A model generated the notes under the pieces. It was not told the origin of the DNA. It searched no databases and worked only from the letters and a program-made list of their open reading frames with translations. 64,000 nt of DNA from Melioribacter roseus (GTDB lineage Bacteria > Bacteroidota > Ignavibacteria > Ignavibacteriales > Melioribacteraceae), in NCBI GenBank assembly GCA_020722005.1, contig DYLP01000011.1, positions 1 through 64,000 of the forward strand. Reading direction: 5' to 3'. Shown here one piece after another: positions 8,876-19,410 of this stretch (the first letter of the stretch is position 1; each line of letters opens with the position of its first letter). A program made the translations under genes and the position numbers.

Positions 8876-9028
8876 TTATTTTTCGTACAACGATAGAATT
8901 TCAACATCAGTACTTTTTCGACCATTTGCATAAGAAGTCGAAATAAATATAAGAACGATATAATTATCTTTGAAATCTTTAACCGATTTTGTCTCGTCAT
9001 CAGGAAATAAATTTTTGCATTCTTTCAT
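8876..9028 (-). CDS. Possible 50-residue protein downstream of queC
   Basis: Too short for the ORF track. After the queC stop the same reading frame stays open for about 62 codons. The first ATG, at 9028, gives MKECKNLFPDDETKSVKDF... ending SLYEK. It is acidic/basic mixed, with one hydrophobic patch (NYIVLIFIS) and no recognised domain. It could be a small gene, a lost C-terminal extension of queC, or chance. The rest of the 8799-9064 spacer shows nothing clear. Confidence 0.25.
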   Translation of the reverse strand: MKECKNLFPDDETKSVKDFKDNYIVLIFISTSYANGRKSTDVEILSLYEK

Positions 9029-9064
9029 TGCCTTATACTGATTTCTTGATCTCAGATACTTAAT

Positions 9065-9751
9065 TTATTTTTTATACACAGGACGAATTTTATATGGAAT
9101 TGGATCTTCAATGCCGGCAATTTGAAAACCACGAAGTCTGAAAGCGCAGCTATCGCAAACGCCACAAGCCTCGTCTTCATTTTGATAGCACGACCAGGTT
9201 AAGTGTAACGGCGCATTGAGTTCGACTCCTTTTTTAATTATCTCCGCTTTGGAAAGATGTATAATCGGAGTGTGAATTTTAATTTTTGTTTCGGGTTTTG
9301 TACCAAGGTCTGCCATCTTTTCAAAAGCCTCGAAAAATTCTGGACGACAATCAGGATAGCCGCTTGCATCTTCGTAAACTGCACCAATAAAAACAGCCTC
9401 GGCTTTTAAAACTTCAGCCCAGCTTACGCAAGCAGCTAGAATATTCGCATTTCTGAATGGGACGTAAGAAGAGGGAATTTCACGGCTTTCTATATTTGCC
9501 CGAGTTACTTCTATTTTTCTATCGGTCAAAGATGAGCCTCCGATTTTCGAAAAGTGTGTGTAGTCAATTACAAGCTTGTACTTTACGTCGTAATATTCCG
9601 CTATATCGTTAAAAGCTTTCAGTTCGCGGTTCTCAGTTCTCTGTCCGTAATTAATGTGCATTAAAGCCAACTCGTATTCCTCATGGGCAATAGCAGCCGT
9701 CACGCAACTATCCATACCTCCGCTTAAAGCAATCACGGCTAATTTTCTCAT
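9065..9751 (-). CDS. queC: 7-cyano-7-deazaguanine synthase
   Basis: ATP-dependent enzyme forming preQ0 from 7-carboxy-7-deazaguanine for queuosine. The N-terminal PP-loop reads ALSGGMDSCVTAAI. The C-terminal zinc site has four cysteines in SCYQNEDEACGVCDSCAFR, as expected. FRNANILAACVSWAE and GAVYEDASGYPDCRPEF are typical core segments. The length of 228 residues is normal. It is the first gene of the minus-strand series queC, queF, tpl, glnD, murI and is divergent from leuS. Confidence 0.96.
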   Translation of the reverse strand: MRKLAVIALSGGMDSCVTAAIAHEEYELALMHINYGQRTENRELKAFNDIAEYYDVKYKLVIDYTHFSKIGGSSLTDRKIEVTRANIESREIPSSYVPFRNANILAACVSWAEVLKAEAVFIGAVYEDASGYPDCRPEFFEAFEKMADLGTKPETKIKIHTPIIHLSKAEIIKKGVELNAPLHLTWSCYQNEDEACGVCDSCAFRLRGFQIAGIEDPIPYKIRPVYKK

Positions 9752-9872
9752 TTCAACCTTTTATTGTTATACCCAAAAATAACAAAATTCAACTACAATT
9801 ATAGACGAGAAACTAAACGGCATAATCCGATAGGCAATTATCTCAATAGATTGTCTAATAATTTTACGATTC

Positions 9873-9903
9873 TTGATTAACCAGCCCATTTTTGATAAGT
9901 TTC
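9873..9903 (+). promoter_or_regulatory. Candidate promoter for leuS-serS
   Basis: TTG (9873-9875), a 20-nt spacer and TAAGTTTC (9896-9903) match the Bacteroidota vegetative promoter layout (TTG, about 20 nt, TAnnTTTG) with one mismatch in the -7 box. It lies about 32 bp before the preferred leuS ATG in the divergent queC-leuS spacer. Confidence 0.45.
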
Positions 9904-9934
9904 AATTCAATTTATAACAATTTTTGTGTGTAAT

Positions 9935-12400
9935 ATGAAATACCCTTTTGAATCAATTGAACTTAAATGGCAAAAATACTGGAAAGACAAAAAAGTATTT
10001 AAAACCGATTTAACAAAAGTTGACAATAAACTCTACGTGCTTGTTATGTTTATCTATCCTTCTGCGGCTAAGATGCACATTGGACACTGGTACAATTACG
10101 GACCAACTGATACGTTTGCGCGCTATAAAAAGTTGAAAGGGTTTAATGTATTTGAACCAATTGGTTACGATGCCTTCGGGCTCCCTGCCGAAAATTATGC
10201 AATTAAAACAGGCATTCATCCGCAGGATAGTACTCTTAAAAATATTAAAGACATTCGCACAATGCTCGAAAGAATGGGCGGGATGTACGATTGGGACGCC
10301 GAGTTGATGACTTGCGTGCCAGAATATTATAAATGGAATCAGTGGCTTTTTTTACAGCTATATAAAAAAGGTTTAGCATACAGGAAAAATGCACCTGTTA
10401 ACTGGTGCCCTTCGTGTCAGACAGTCCTGGCAAGGGAACAGGTGCTCGCCGACGGAGGCTGCGAAAGATGCGGCACTACAGTCATTCAAAAAAATCTGAC
10501 TCAATGGTTCTTCAAGATAACCGAATACGCAGATGAATTACTCGAAGGATTGAATAAAATTGACTGGCCCGAAAAAACCAAAACCATGCAGATCAATTGG
10601 ATCGGTAAGAGCTATGGAACCGAGATCGATTTTGCAATCGAAGGTTCTAATGAAAAAATTAGAGTATTTACGACCAGACCGGATACTCTATTCGGCGTTA
10701 CTTATGTTGTACTTGCTCCTGAAAATGAACTTGTTCAAAAGATTACCAAACCGGAATACAAAGACACCGTCGATAAATATATCGAATCGATTAGGTCCTT
10801 GACAGAAGTGGAAAGGACTTCCACAACAAAAGAAAAAACAGGGGTTCCAACAGGCGCTTATGCTATAAATCCAATCAACGGCGAAAAGGTGCCAATCTGG
10901 ATCGCCGATTATGTACTGGCAACGTACGGTACAGGCTGCGTAATGGCAGTGCCAGGTCACGACGAACGTGATTTCGAATTTGCTAAGAAATTTAATCTCC
11001 CCATTAAAAAAGTTATTCTTCAACCTGGTACAAAAGAAGAAGATGAATTAATAGAAGCTTATACTGATGTTGGAATTATGATTAACTCAGGAAAGTATAA
11101 CGGCCTCAGTTCCGATATGGGTATCGAAAAAATTTCTGATGATATTGAAAAACAGGGACTCGGCAAAAGAACAGTTAATTACAGATTGAGAGACTGGCTT
11201 ATTTCTCGTCAAAGATACTGGGGTACACCCATTCCCATTATTCATTGCGATAAGTGTGGCGAAGTGCCTGTACCCGAAGACCAGCTTCCCGTAGTGCTTC
11301 CGTATGAAGTAAACTTTAAACCGGACGGAGGCTCGCCTCTTGCCAGTTGTGAAGAGTTTATACATACGACTTGTCCTAAGTGCGGTGCGCCTGCAAAAAG
11401 AGATCCCGATACGATGGATACTTTTGTCGATTCGTCTTGGTATTATTTACGTTATCTCAATCCAAATTACAATGATGGAATGTTCGATACAGAACTGGCA
11501 AACAGGTGGGTACCTGTCGACGTTTATGTGGGAGGCGCTGAACATGCTACGATGCACTTGCTCTATGCACGCTTTATACATAAGTTTCTCAGAGACATTG
11601 GCTTGGTTAAAAGCGACGAGCCGTTCCAAAAATTAATTCATCAGGGTACGATCACGAATCAGGGCGCAAAGATGTCGAAATCAAAAGGCAATGTAGTCGA
11701 CCCGAATGAATTCCTTTCAAAATACGGTTCGGATGTTTTCCGTATGTATTTAATGTTTATGGGACCTTATGAACTCGGAGGCGATTGGAGCGATAAAGGT
11801 ATTGTAGGCGTCGATCGTTTTGTTCAAAGAACATATACCCTTTTTGAAAATTACAAAGGGATTGCTTCCGATACACAAGCGAAAAGTAAATATGAAATGA
11901 ATGAACTTTCCCCAGATGAAAAAAAGATTTATCAGAAAGTCAACCAAACCCTGACAAAAGTAGAAACGGAAATCGATAACTTCAGATTCAATACAGCTGT
12001 TGCGGCTTTGATGGAATTACTAAATGAACTCAAAAATATTGATAATTGCAGAAAAGAAATTCAATTATATACACTCGAACGATTAGCATCGATGCTGGCA
12101 CCGCTTGCACCTCATCTCGCAGAAGAATGCTGGAGCTTGCTGGGCAAGAAAAAATCAATTTATGAAGAATCAGTTTGGTTCGAAGCGGATTCTGAAGCAC
12201 TAGTCAACGAAACCGTGACAATTGTTGTGCAGGTTAATGGAAAAGTAAGAACTAAAATCGAATTGCCCGTCGATACACCGGAAAAAGATGTAAGAAATTT
12301 TGTATTTAACGACGACAAAATCAAAAGTTATGTCGACGGAAAACAGATAATAAAAGAAATTTATGTCCCGAATAAAATTTATAATATTGTAGTGAAATAA
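9935..12400 (+). CDS. leuS: Leucyl-tRNA synthetase
   Basis: Class I aminoacyl-tRNA synthetase charging tRNA-Leu. The HIGH motif is in [16 protein letters not shown] and the KMSKS loop in [15 protein letters not shown] zinc-binding CPSC...CERCG segment precedes the CP1 editing domain, which contains the threonine-rich [12 protein letters not shown] and the [10 protein letters not shown] segment. The anticodon-binding and C-terminal domains follow, giving about 820 residues. The track starts at GTG 9926, but ATG 9935 ([13 protein letters not shown]) is the usual family start. The HIGH neighbourhood ([13 protein letters not shown]) departs from the common PYPSGxLHxGH form yet keeps the catalytic residues. 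serS follows 13 bp later. Confidence 0.96.
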   Translation: MKYPFESIELKWQKYWKDKKVFKTDLTKVDNKLYVLVMFIYPSAAKMHIGHWYNYGPTDTFARYKKLKGFNVFEPIGYDAFGLPAENYAIKTGIHPQDSTLKNIKDIRTMLERMGGMYDWDAELMTCVPEYYKWNQWLFLQLYKKGLAYRKNAPVNWCPSCQTVLAREQVLADGGCERCGTTVIQKNLTQWFFKITEYADELLEGLNKIDWPEKTKTMQINWIGKSYGTEIDFAIEGSNEKIRVFTTRPDTLFGVTYVVLAPENELVQKITKPEYKDTVDKYIESIRSLTEVERTSTTKEKTGVPTGAYAINPINGEKVPIWIADYVLATYGTGCVMAVPGHDERDFEFAKKFNLPIKKVILQPGTKEEDELIEAYTDVGIMINSGKYNGLSSDMGIEKISDDIEKQGLGKRTVNYRLRDWLISRQRYWGTPIPIIHCDKCGEVPVPEDQLPVVLPYEVNFKPDGGSPLASCEEFIHTTCPKCGAPAKRDPDTMDTFVDSSWYYLRYLNPNYNDGMFDTELANRWVPVDVYVGGAEHATMHLLYARFIHKFLRDIGLVKSDEPFQKLIHQGTITNQGAKMSKSKGNVVDPNEFLSKYGSDVFRMYLMFMGPYELGGDWSDKGIVGVDRFVQRTYTLFENYKGIASDTQAKSKYEMNELSPDEKKIYQKVNQTLTKVETEIDNFRFNTAVAALMELLNELKNIDNCRKEIQLYTLERLASMLAPLAPHLAEECWSLLGKKKSIYEESVWFEADSEALVNETVTIVVQVNGKVRTKIELPVDTPEKDVRNFVFNDDKIKSYVDGKQIIKEIYVPNKIYNIVVK

Positions 12401-12413
12401 TGAGGAATTAAAC

Positions 12414-13691
12414 ATGCTCGATATCAAATTTATAAGAGAAAATCCGGACTTAGTAAGGAAAGGATTACGTGACAAAGGTGCTGTCGATAATGTGGAGAAG
12501 ATTCTTGAACTTGATGAAAAAAGAAGAAAAATAATCGCGCAAAATGACGAGTTAAAAGCGCTCAGGAATAAAGTGTCTTCGCAAATTCCAATCTTGAAAA
12601 AGAAGGGAGAAGATACTGCATCTGTTTTCGAAGAGATGAAAAGAGTGGGAGACGAAATTGCAGAACTCGATAACGAACTTCGTAAAATTGACGATGAACT
12701 AGAAGAAATATTGAGATGGACTCCGAACCTGGCTCACGAGTCGGTTCCTGTAGGCAAAAGCGCAGAAGAAAATGTTGAAGTGAGAAGATGGCTGCCTGAA
12801 GGATTTAGCTTTGAGAATGACTTTGAAATACTCGACCATATTGAACTTGGCAAAAAACTCGATATACTCGATTTTGAAAGAGGAACAAAAATTTCCGGTT
12901 CGGGATTCCCGCTTTATAAAGGAGCGGGAGCCACACTCGAACGTGCTCTCATTAATTTTATGCTCGATTTCCATTTACAGAAACACGGCTATAAAGAAAT
13001 TCTTCCGCCGATTCTCGTAAATAGAGATTCGATGAAAGGCACCGGCCAAATTCCAAAACTTGAAGAAGATATGTATTTCATTGAAAAAGACGGACTTTAT
13101 CCGATACCTACCGCCGAAGTTCCGATTACAAATATACATCGAAACGAAGTGTTGAGTGAGAACGAGTTGACAATAAAATATGTCGGCTATACGCCGTGTT
13201 TCAGGCGCGAAGCCGGCTCGTACGGTAAAGAATCAAAAGGCTTTTTACGCGTTCACCAGTTTAATAAAGTCGAAATGGTTAAGTTTGCAAAACCGGAAGA
13301 TTCTTACGAGGAATTGGAAGGACTGGTTAAAGACGCCGAAGATATTTTGCAAGCACTTAATATTCCTTATAGAATTATTCTTTTGTGTACAGGCGATCTC
13401 AGTTTTTCTGCGGCTAAATGTTACGATATTGAAACATGGTCGCCTGCGGAAAAGAAATGGCTCGAAGCTTCTTCGTGCAGCAATTTTGAAGCTTTTCAAG
13501 CAAGAAGAGCTAACATTCGTTTTAAACGAGAGGGTTCCAAAAAAACAGAGTTCGTCCATACATTGAATGGCAGTGGACTGGCTACCAGCCGACTAATGGT
13601 TTCTTTACTCGAAAATTATCAAACACCCGAAGGAAAAGTTATTGTTCCAAAAGCTCTGCAAAAATATACTGGTTTCGAAATCATCGGTTGA
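12414..13691 (+). CDS. serS: Seryl-tRNA synthetase
   Basis: Class II aminoacyl-tRNA synthetase charging tRNA-Ser (and tRNA-Sec where present). The N-terminal 110 residues form the charged helical-hairpin arm ([18 protein letters not shown] followed by Lys/Glu-rich helices). Motif 2 is in [22 protein letters not shown] and motif 3 in [19 protein letters not shown]. The length of 425 residues is standard. The 13-bp spacing from leuS suggests a synthetase operon. It is followed 64 bp later by an ABC transporter gene on the same strand. Confidence 0.96.
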   Translation: MLDIKFIRENPDLVRKGLRDKGAVDNVEKILELDEKRRKIIAQNDELKALRNKVSSQIPILKKKGEDTASVFEEMKRVGDEIAELDNELRKIDDELEEILRWTPNLAHESVPVGKSAEENVEVRRWLPEGFSFENDFEILDHIELGKKLDILDFERGTKISGSGFPLYKGAGATLERALINFMLDFHLQKHGYKEILPPILVNRDSMKGTGQIPKLEEDMYFIEKDGLYPIPTAEVPITNIHRNEVLSENELTIKYVGYTPCFRREAGSYGKESKGFLRVHQFNKVEMVKFAKPEDSYEELEGLVKDAEDILQALNIPYRIILLCTGDLSFSAAKCYDIETWSPAEKKWLEASSCSNFEAFQARRANIRFKREGSKKTEFVHTLNGSGLATSRLMVSLLENYQTPEGKVIVPKALQKYTGFEIIG

Positions 13692-13755
13692 TATCGTTTA
13701 AGAAGAATTATTTTTCTGTTGCAGTTGTTTATTATCAGAAAGGACTTTCGAAAAG

Positions 13756-15507
13756 TTGTTCGGAAATTTAACCTATTTAAAAAAATACTTTGTCCGATAT
13801 AAAAGCAGCTATCTGCGTGGAATTCTCTTTATACTGATTTCTAATGTAGCAACTGTCTTAGTACCAATTCTGATAAAAGACAGCATAAACTTGATAGGAA
13901 ACAATCTGGGAACTCACCTCATCTTGAACTATGCCCTTTATACTGTCGGTATCACTTTAATTGCTGGTGTGTTTCAGTTTTTTATTCGCGAAACAATTAT
14001 TGTCGCTTCCAGAAAAATTGAATACGATTTAAGACAGGATTTCTGGGAACACATACAAAAACTTCCCCTACGATTTTTCCAGAACAATTCAACCGGAAAT
14101 ATAATGTCGCACGCTACAAACGATATTAATGCAGTGCGTTCGTTCGTCGGTCCGGCAGTAATGTATTCGATTGACAATGGCACCTTATTCCTGATGATAA
14201 TTCCAATTATGATTTCTTTAAGTCCTCTGCTCACTTTTTATGTGCTTCTGCCGCTGCCTTTTCTTTCGTATCTGGTTTATATCGTTATGAAAAAAGTCCA
14301 CTTAAAATATACACGGATACAGGAAAAATTTTCAGAGTTAACTGAAAAGGCTCAAGAAAATTTTTCGGGAATCAGAGTTATAAAATCATACGTCAGAGAA
14401 GATTATGAGTTAAAAGAATTTACTAAAGAGAGCGAAGAATATCTAAAGAGGAAAATGGACCTGGTAAGGCTTCAGGCACTTTTCCATCCCATCTTTTTCA
14501 TTATTGCAGGCTTTTCTTCCATTATAGTTATCTTTGTCGGTGGCAAGATGGTAATCAACGGAAAAATCTCGCTCGGCATTATAGTTGCTTTTATAGCTTA
14601 TCTTTCAATGTTGATCTGGCCGATGATATCTTTTGGATTTGTTGCCAATTTAGTGCAGCAAGCAGATGCAAGTATGAAGCGTCTATTAAAATTCTTTAAC
14701 GAACCGCATGAAATTATAGACGGTGAACAAACCGATTACTCAATTGAAAATATCGCAGGAGAAATCGAATTCAAAAATGTAAGTTTCAGATATAACGATT
14801 TTCTTCCGCCTGTTCTGAATAACATCAATCTGAAAATAAACAAAGGTGAAACTGTTGCCTTTATCGGAAAAACCGGAAGCGGTAAAACCACTCTCGTAAA
14901 TTTAATACCGAGATTTTACGACGTCACGGAAGGTTCGGTTACTATTGACGGAGTCGACGTACGTGAAATACCTCTTAAAGTGCTAAGAAAGAATATCGGT
15001 TTTGTTCCTCAGGAAACGTTCCTCTTTTCGGATACTCTTGCCAGAAACATTATTTATGGTAACGGCAAAGAAGACGAAGAAGTGATTAAATATGCAGCGC
15101 AAATTTCTCAACTGGTAAAAGACGTTGAATCTTTTCCTAAGGGATACGATACTATTTTAGGTGAACGCGGTATTACGCTTTCAGGAGGGCAGAAACAAAG
15201 AACATCGCTTGCCAGAGCTCTTGCTATCGACCCAAAAATTTTAATACTCGACGATTCTTTTTCGGCAGTCGATACCCATACCGAAGAGGAAATTCTTAAA
15301 CGCTTAAAAGAATTCATGAAAAACAGAACGAGCATAATTATCAGCCACAGAATTTCAACGGTAAAAGATTCGGATAAAATATTCGTGCTTGATAACGGAA
15401 GAATTGTCGAAGAAGGAACTCACGACGAACTGGTCGAACTGGGTGGAATTTATGCCGATCTCCATTTCAAGCAATTGCTCGAAGAAGAGTTAAAGGAATT
15501 AAATTAA
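13756..15507 (+). CDS. ABC exporter half-transporter, degenerate-site subunit
   Basis: MsbA/LmrA-type half-exporter with six N-terminal membrane helices (residues about 15-310) fused to an ATPase domain. Walker A is GKTGSGKTT (near 372) and the signature is canonical LSGGQ (near 475). The Walker B end reads LILDDSFSAVD: residue 500, normally the catalytic Glu, is Asp. This pattern marks the non-consensus subunit of heterodimeric exporters of the TM287/288 and BmrC/D type. The partner is probably the second ABC gene at 16530, which has the complementary change. The start is TTG, with GAAAGGA upstream. The substrate is unknown (lipid or drug-like by family). Confidence 0.85.
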   Translation: MFGNLTYLKKYFVRYKSSYLRGILFILISNVATVLVPILIKDSINLIGNNLGTHLILNYALYTVGITLIAGVFQFFIRETIIVASRKIEYDLRQDFWEHIQKLPLRFFQNNSTGNIMSHATNDINAVRSFVGPAVMYSIDNGTLFLMIIPIMISLSPLLTFYVLLPLPFLSYLVYIVMKKVHLKYTRIQEKFSELTEKAQENFSGIRVIKSYVREDYELKEFTKESEEYLKRKMDLVRLQALFHPIFFIIAGFSSIIVIFVGGKMVINGKISLGIIVAFIAYLSMLIWPMISFGFVANLVQQADASMKRLLKFFNEPHEIIDGEQTDYSIENIAGEIEFKNVSFRYNDFLPPVLNNINLKINKGETVAFIGKTGSGKTTLVNLIPRFYDVTEGSVTIDGVDVREIPLKVLRKNIGFVPQETFLFSDTLARNIIYGNGKEDEEVIKYAAQISQLVKDVESFPKGYDTILGERGITLSGGQKQRTSLARALAIDPKILILDDSFSAVDTHTEEEILKRLKEFMKNRTSIIISHRISTVKDSDKIFVLDNGRIVEEGTHDELVELGGIYADLHFKQLLEEELKELN

Positions 15508-15519
15508 GGGGAAACTAGG

Positions 15520-16530
15520 ATGAAAAAAATAAATGTTGCTTTTTTTTCAATACCGTCTAAAGAAAAAAACTATATAAATAAAAAGTTCAATAAAAATAAG
15601 TATGAACTCTTTTTCTTCAAGGACGAACTCACTCCTGATAATCCAGTTATTAAGGATGCCGATGTTATATCTGTCTTTATTTATGACAAAGTGGACAAGA
15701 AGATCATTGATAGAGCAAAGAAACTTAAACTAATTGCCACAAGGAGTACGGGGTATAATCATATAGACACAGTCTACGCAAAGAAAAAGAAAATAGCTAT
15801 AGCAAATGTGCCTTACTACGGGGAAAATACAGTAGCTGAACATACTTTCGCTCTTATTCTTACATTATCTAGAAACATTCACAAAGCATACTTCAGGGCA
15901 CAGCAAAGTAATTTTTCGCTCGAAGGTTTAAGGGGCTTCGATTTGCGAGACAAAACTCTGGGTGTAATTGGTGCTGGCAGTATTGGCGTGCACGTCATGA
16001 AAATTGCCAGAGGATTCGGTATGAAAGTTCTTGCTTACGATGTTAAACAAAATCATATTCTTGAAGAACTTCTTGATTTCAAATATGTCGACTTAAATAC
16101 CCTTTTGAAATCCTCCGATATAATTACCCTTCATTGCCCTTATAACAAAAGCACTCATCATTTGATCAATATGAACAATATTGAGCTTGTTAAAAAAGGT
16201 GCACTTTTTATCAATACCGCGCGTAGTGGTCTTATTGAATCTCAGGCGCTTTACTATGCGATCGACAAAGGGATTTTTGGAGGAGCAGGATTGGACGTTT
16301 TTGAAGGCGAAGAACTGCTTAAAGAAGAAAATCAAATGCTTACAAAAAACGTCGAGCTGGAAAAAGTCAATGCAATTTTCAAAAGAAATCTTTTGCTAAG
16401 GCACGAAAATGTTATTTTAACTCCACACATGGCTTTCGATTCGCATGAAGCTATCGAACGAATTCTCGAAACAACTGCGGAAAATATCAACGCTTTTTTC
16501 GAAAACAGAAATTACTATAAAGTGATTTAA
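15520..16530 (+). CDS. D-lactate dehydrogenase-like 2-hydroxyacid dehydrogenase
   Basis: NAD-dependent D-2-hydroxyacid dehydrogenase of the fermentative D-lactate dehydrogenase branch, expected to reduce pyruvate to D-lactate in the cytosol. Visible are TRSTGYNHID, the Rossmann loop GVIGAGSIG, the substrate arginine in NTARSGLI, the catalytic Glu region LDVFEGEE and the catalytic His in TPHMAFDSHEA. The length of 336 residues is typical. The gene sits 12 bp after one ABC half-transporter, and its stop overlaps the start of the other (TAATG), so it is translationally coupled inside a transporter operon. Substrate preference for lactate over other 2-hydroxyacids is inferred. Confidence 0.85.
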   Translation: MKKINVAFFSIPSKEKNYINKKFNKNKYELFFFKDELTPDNPVIKDADVISVFIYDKVDKKIIDRAKKLKLIATRSTGYNHIDTVYAKKKKIAIANVPYYGENTVAEHTFALILTLSRNIHKAYFRAQQSNFSLEGLRGFDLRDKTLGVIGAGSIGVHVMKIARGFGMKVLAYDVKQNHILEELLDFKYVDLNTLLKSSDIITLHCPYNKSTHHLINMNNIELVKKGALFINTARSGLIESQALYYAIDKGIFGGAGLDVFEGEELLKEENQMLTKNVELEKVNAIFKRNLLLRHENVILTPHMAFDSHEAIERILETTAENINAFFENRNYYKVI

Positions 16531-18320
16531 TGACCAACCACAGAAAAGACGATGAAATATTAGGAAAAGCGTACGACGCTAAATTAATGAAACGGCTATT
16601 AACTTACGTTAAGCCGTATAAAGGTTATATATTGCTTGCAATACTTTTGAATATTGTGGTTGCTATTTTGCCTTCCATTAGACCCTACCTCACCAAAATA
16701 GCAGTTGACGATTATATTGCAAATAAAAACTACGAAGGACTGATAACCATCTCAGCACTTTTGCTCGGAACGCTTTTGTTGCAAGCAGTGGTGCAATATT
16801 TCTTGACCTACTTTACAGAATTAATGGGGCAAAAGATAATTTTCGATATCAGGATTCAACTTTTTCGTCATGTGGAAAAATTAGCTTTAAGATTTTTTGA
16901 CAAGACTCCTATCGGACGAATAGTAACGAGAGTAACAAACGACGTAGAATCACTCAACGAAATGTTTTCGTCAGGGATCGTCTCGGTTTTTAGCGATGTC
17001 TTTGTTATTATCTGGATTTTCTTCTTTATGTTTACAATGTCGTGGGATTTATCACTTGTTACTCTTTCGGTAATTCCGATTCTTTTTTATGCCACTTTTT
17101 TATTCAGAAAAAAAGTTAGAGAAGCCTATCGCGATGTTCGGCATCATCTGGCACGACTTAATTCGTACATGCAGGAACATATAACCGGAATGAATGTGGT
17201 TCAGCTCTTCGCGAAGGAGGAAGAGGAACTGAAAAAGTTCTCATTAATCAATAGAGATTACAAACAGGCAAATATTCGTTCTGTTTTTTACTATGCTATC
17301 TTTTTTCCTTTTGTCGAACTTTTAAGCGCTATATCGATTGGGCTAATAATATGGTACGGTGGTGGCGAGGTGGTACAAAACAATCTTACACTCGGCGTGC
17401 TGATTGCATTCCTTCAGTATACGGAAATGTTCTGGCGACCGGTGAGGGACCTTTCGGAAAAATATAATATTCTTCAAACCGCTATGGCTTCGTCGGAAAG
17501 AATATTCAAGTTACTCGACGATAATACTTTTGTTAAAAATCCTGATAATCCGATTAAACTAAATAATGTAAAAGGAGAAATTGAATTTAAAAATGTCTGG
17601 TTTGCTTATAATCCTGGCGAATACGTTTTGAAAGATATTTCATTTAAAATTAATACCGGTGAAACGACGGCAATCGTAGGTGCCACAGGAGCAGGTAAAA
17701 CGAGCATTATCAATACTCTAACGCGCTTTTATGATATCGAAAAAGGAACTATTTGTATCGACGGTATCGACATCAGTAAAGTTGATAAAAGGGACTTAAG
17801 AAGGTATATTTCTGTAGTGTTGCAGGATGTATATCTCTTTTCGGGTACTATAAAATCGAACATTTCACTCGGCAACGAAGAGATAAGCGAAGAACAGATA
17901 GTTAATGCAGCCAGAACAGTGGGTGCTCATGATTTTATAATGAAATTGCCAGCCAAATATAATGAGGCAGTTAAAGAAAAAGGAGCTACACTCAGTGTGG
18001 GACAGAAGCAATTGATCTCATTTGCCCGTGCCCTTGCTTTTGATCCTAAGATATTAATTCTCGACGAAGCAACTTCGAGTATCGATACCGAAACTGAAAT
18101 TCTAATTCAAAAAGCAATTGAAAAATTACTTCGGGGGAGAACCTCAATTGTAATAGCACACCGTCTTTCGACTATTCAGAATGCCGATAAAATTCTCGTT
18201 ATGCATAAAGGAGAATTGAAAGAAGTCGGCACGCATCAGGAATTGCTGGCTCGAAAGGGGATCTATTACAAGCTTTATCAATTACAATATAAAGACCAGG
18301 AAGTAATTAAAACCAACTAA
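16530..18320 (+). CDS. ABC exporter half-transporter, catalytic-site subunit
   Basis: Half-exporter with an N-terminal six-helix membrane domain (residues about 30-330) and an ATPase domain. Walker A is GATGAGKTS (near 384) and Walker B has the normal LILDEATSSID (D512, E513). The signature is LSVGQ (near 488) instead of LSGGQ. Its altered signature and the Asp of the first half-transporter would fall in the same ATP site of a heterodimer, leaving one consensus and one degenerate site. That complementarity is the main reason for pairing them. The start overlaps the dehydrogenase stop by one base. fbp follows 13 bp later. Confidence 0.85.
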   Translation: MTNHRKDDEILGKAYDAKLMKRLLTYVKPYKGYILLAILLNIVVAILPSIRPYLTKIAVDDYIANKNYEGLITISALLLGTLLLQAVVQYFLTYFTELMGQKIIFDIRIQLFRHVEKLALRFFDKTPIGRIVTRVTNDVESLNEMFSSGIVSVFSDVFVIIWIFFFMFTMSWDLSLVTLSVIPILFYATFLFRKKVREAYRDVRHHLARLNSYMQEHITGMNVVQLFAKEEEELKKFSLINRDYKQANIRSVFYYAIFFPFVELLSAISIGLIIWYGGGEVVQNNLTLGVLIAFLQYTEMFWRPVRDLSEKYNILQTAMASSERIFKLLDDNTFVKNPDNPIKLNNVKGEIEFKNVWFAYNPGEYVLKDISFKINTGETTAIVGATGAGKTSIINTLTRFYDIEKGTICIDGIDISKVDKRDLRRYISVVLQDVYLFSGTIKSNISLGNEEISEEQIVNAARTVGAHDFIMKLPAKYNEAVKEKGATLSVGQKQLISFARALAFDPKILILDEATSSIDTETEILIQKAIEKLLRGRTSIVIAHRLSTIQNADKILVMHKGELKEVGTHQELLARKGIYYKLYQLQYKDQEVIKTN

Positions 18321-18333
18321 AGCAGGAGGCGTT

Positions 18334-19344
18334 ATGCCCTTGAAGCAATTTATGACGCTCCCCCGTCATATCCTCGAAGGCGAAAAATTGCATCCCGAAG
18401 CTACAGGAGAACTGTCTGCCATTCTACTGCAATTGGGACTTGCCGCCAAAGTAATCTCTCTGGAAGTAAATAAGGCAGGACTTGTTGAAATTCTCGGGTT
18501 TACTGGAAAAACTAACGTACACGGTGAAGACGTCAAAAAACTCGATCTCTTCGCACACGAAATGCTTATTCGAGCAATGGACCACGGTGGCCACTTCTGC
18601 GTTATGGCATCGGAAGAAGAAGAGAACATAATACACCTACCACCTCACCAAAAAATCGGGAAATATGTTCTTTTGTTTGACCCCTTAGACGGCTCGTCGA
18701 ATATCGAAGCAAATGTAAGCATCGGTACAATTTTTTCTATCTACCGACGCATTACTACGGGTAACGGACCTGGTGCACTTGAGGATTGTCTTCAACCTGG
18801 ATACAAGCAAGTGGCTGCGGGTTATGTTGTATACGGTCCCTCAACCATTTTTGTCTACAGTGCAGGACACGGTGTATACGGATTTACTCTGGACCCAGCT
18901 TTTGGCGAATTCCTCCTTTCGCATGATAATATTAAAATTCCAGAACGCGGTAGAATTTACAGTATTAATGAGGGTAATTATAATTCATGGAGCAAGGGAT
19001 TGAAAAAGTATATAAAGCATTTACAAGCAAATAAATTCGGAGGCAAACCTTATCAATTGAGATATGTCGGTTCGATGGTAGCCGATATTCACAGAACACT
19101 GTTGTATGGTGGAACATTCATGTATCCGGGCGACAGGAGGAACCCGAAAGGTAAATTGCGACTCGTCTACGAATGTAATCCCGTTTCGTTTATCATTGAA
19201 GCTGCAGGGGGACTGGCAATTGATGGAGAGAAAAGAATTCTGGAATTGATTCCCTCGACGCTTCACGAGCGAACGCCAATTTTCGCAGGCAGTAAAGAAG
19301 ATATTATTCTTCTGAAAAAATTCCTCGACGAAGAGAAAGAATAG
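18334..19344 (+). CDS. fbp: Fructose-1,6-bisphosphatase class I
   Basis: Gluconeogenic phosphatase hydrolysing fructose-1,6-bisphosphate. The metal-binding and active-site block FDPLDGSSNIEANVSIGTIF is intact. Also present are MASEEEENI (metal glutamates), RYVGSMVADIHRTLLYGG and the C-terminal GGLAIDG region, all FBPase I features. The length of 336 residues is normal. AGGAGGC precedes the ATG. It ends the ABC/dehydrogenase operon and is closed by a strong hairpin. Together with pckA about 3 kb away it indicates a gluconeogenic capacity. Confidence 0.95.
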   Translation: MPLKQFMTLPRHILEGEKLHPEATGELSAILLQLGLAAKVISLEVNKAGLVEILGFTGKTNVHGEDVKKLDLFAHEMLIRAMDHGGHFCVMASEEEENIIHLPPHQKIGKYVLLFDPLDGSSNIEANVSIGTIFSIYRRITTGNGPGALEDCLQPGYKQVAAGYVVYGPSTIFVYSAGHGVYGFTLDPAFGEFLLSHDNIKIPERGRIYSINEGNYNSWSKGLKKYIKHLQANKFGGKPYQLRYVGSMVADIHRTLLYGGTFMYPGDRRNPKGKLRLVYECNPVSFIIEAAGGLAIDGEKRILELIPSTLHERTPIFAGSKEDIILLKKFLDEEKE

Positions 19345-19367
19345 AAAGGATTTTTTTCTGGCGAGCG

Positions 19368-19410
19368 ATTAAATAATAAGGCTGGAAGAAATCCAGCCTT
19401 ATTATTTAAT
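19368..19410. terminator. Perfect 19-bp hairpin, bidirectional terminator
   Basis: ATTAAATAATAAGGCTGGA (19368-19386) and its exact reverse complement (19392-19410) flank the loop AGAAA. GC-rich inner pairs and AT-rich outer pairs supply T-rich tracts in both directions. It lies between fbp (plus) and a convergent small gene (minus) whose stop codon begins at 19410. Confidence 0.85.

Noticed and set aside
13180-13566. 128-codon plus-strand ORF inside serS
   Set aside because: It is out of frame with serS, which is complete with all class II motifs here. The translation shows no family features.
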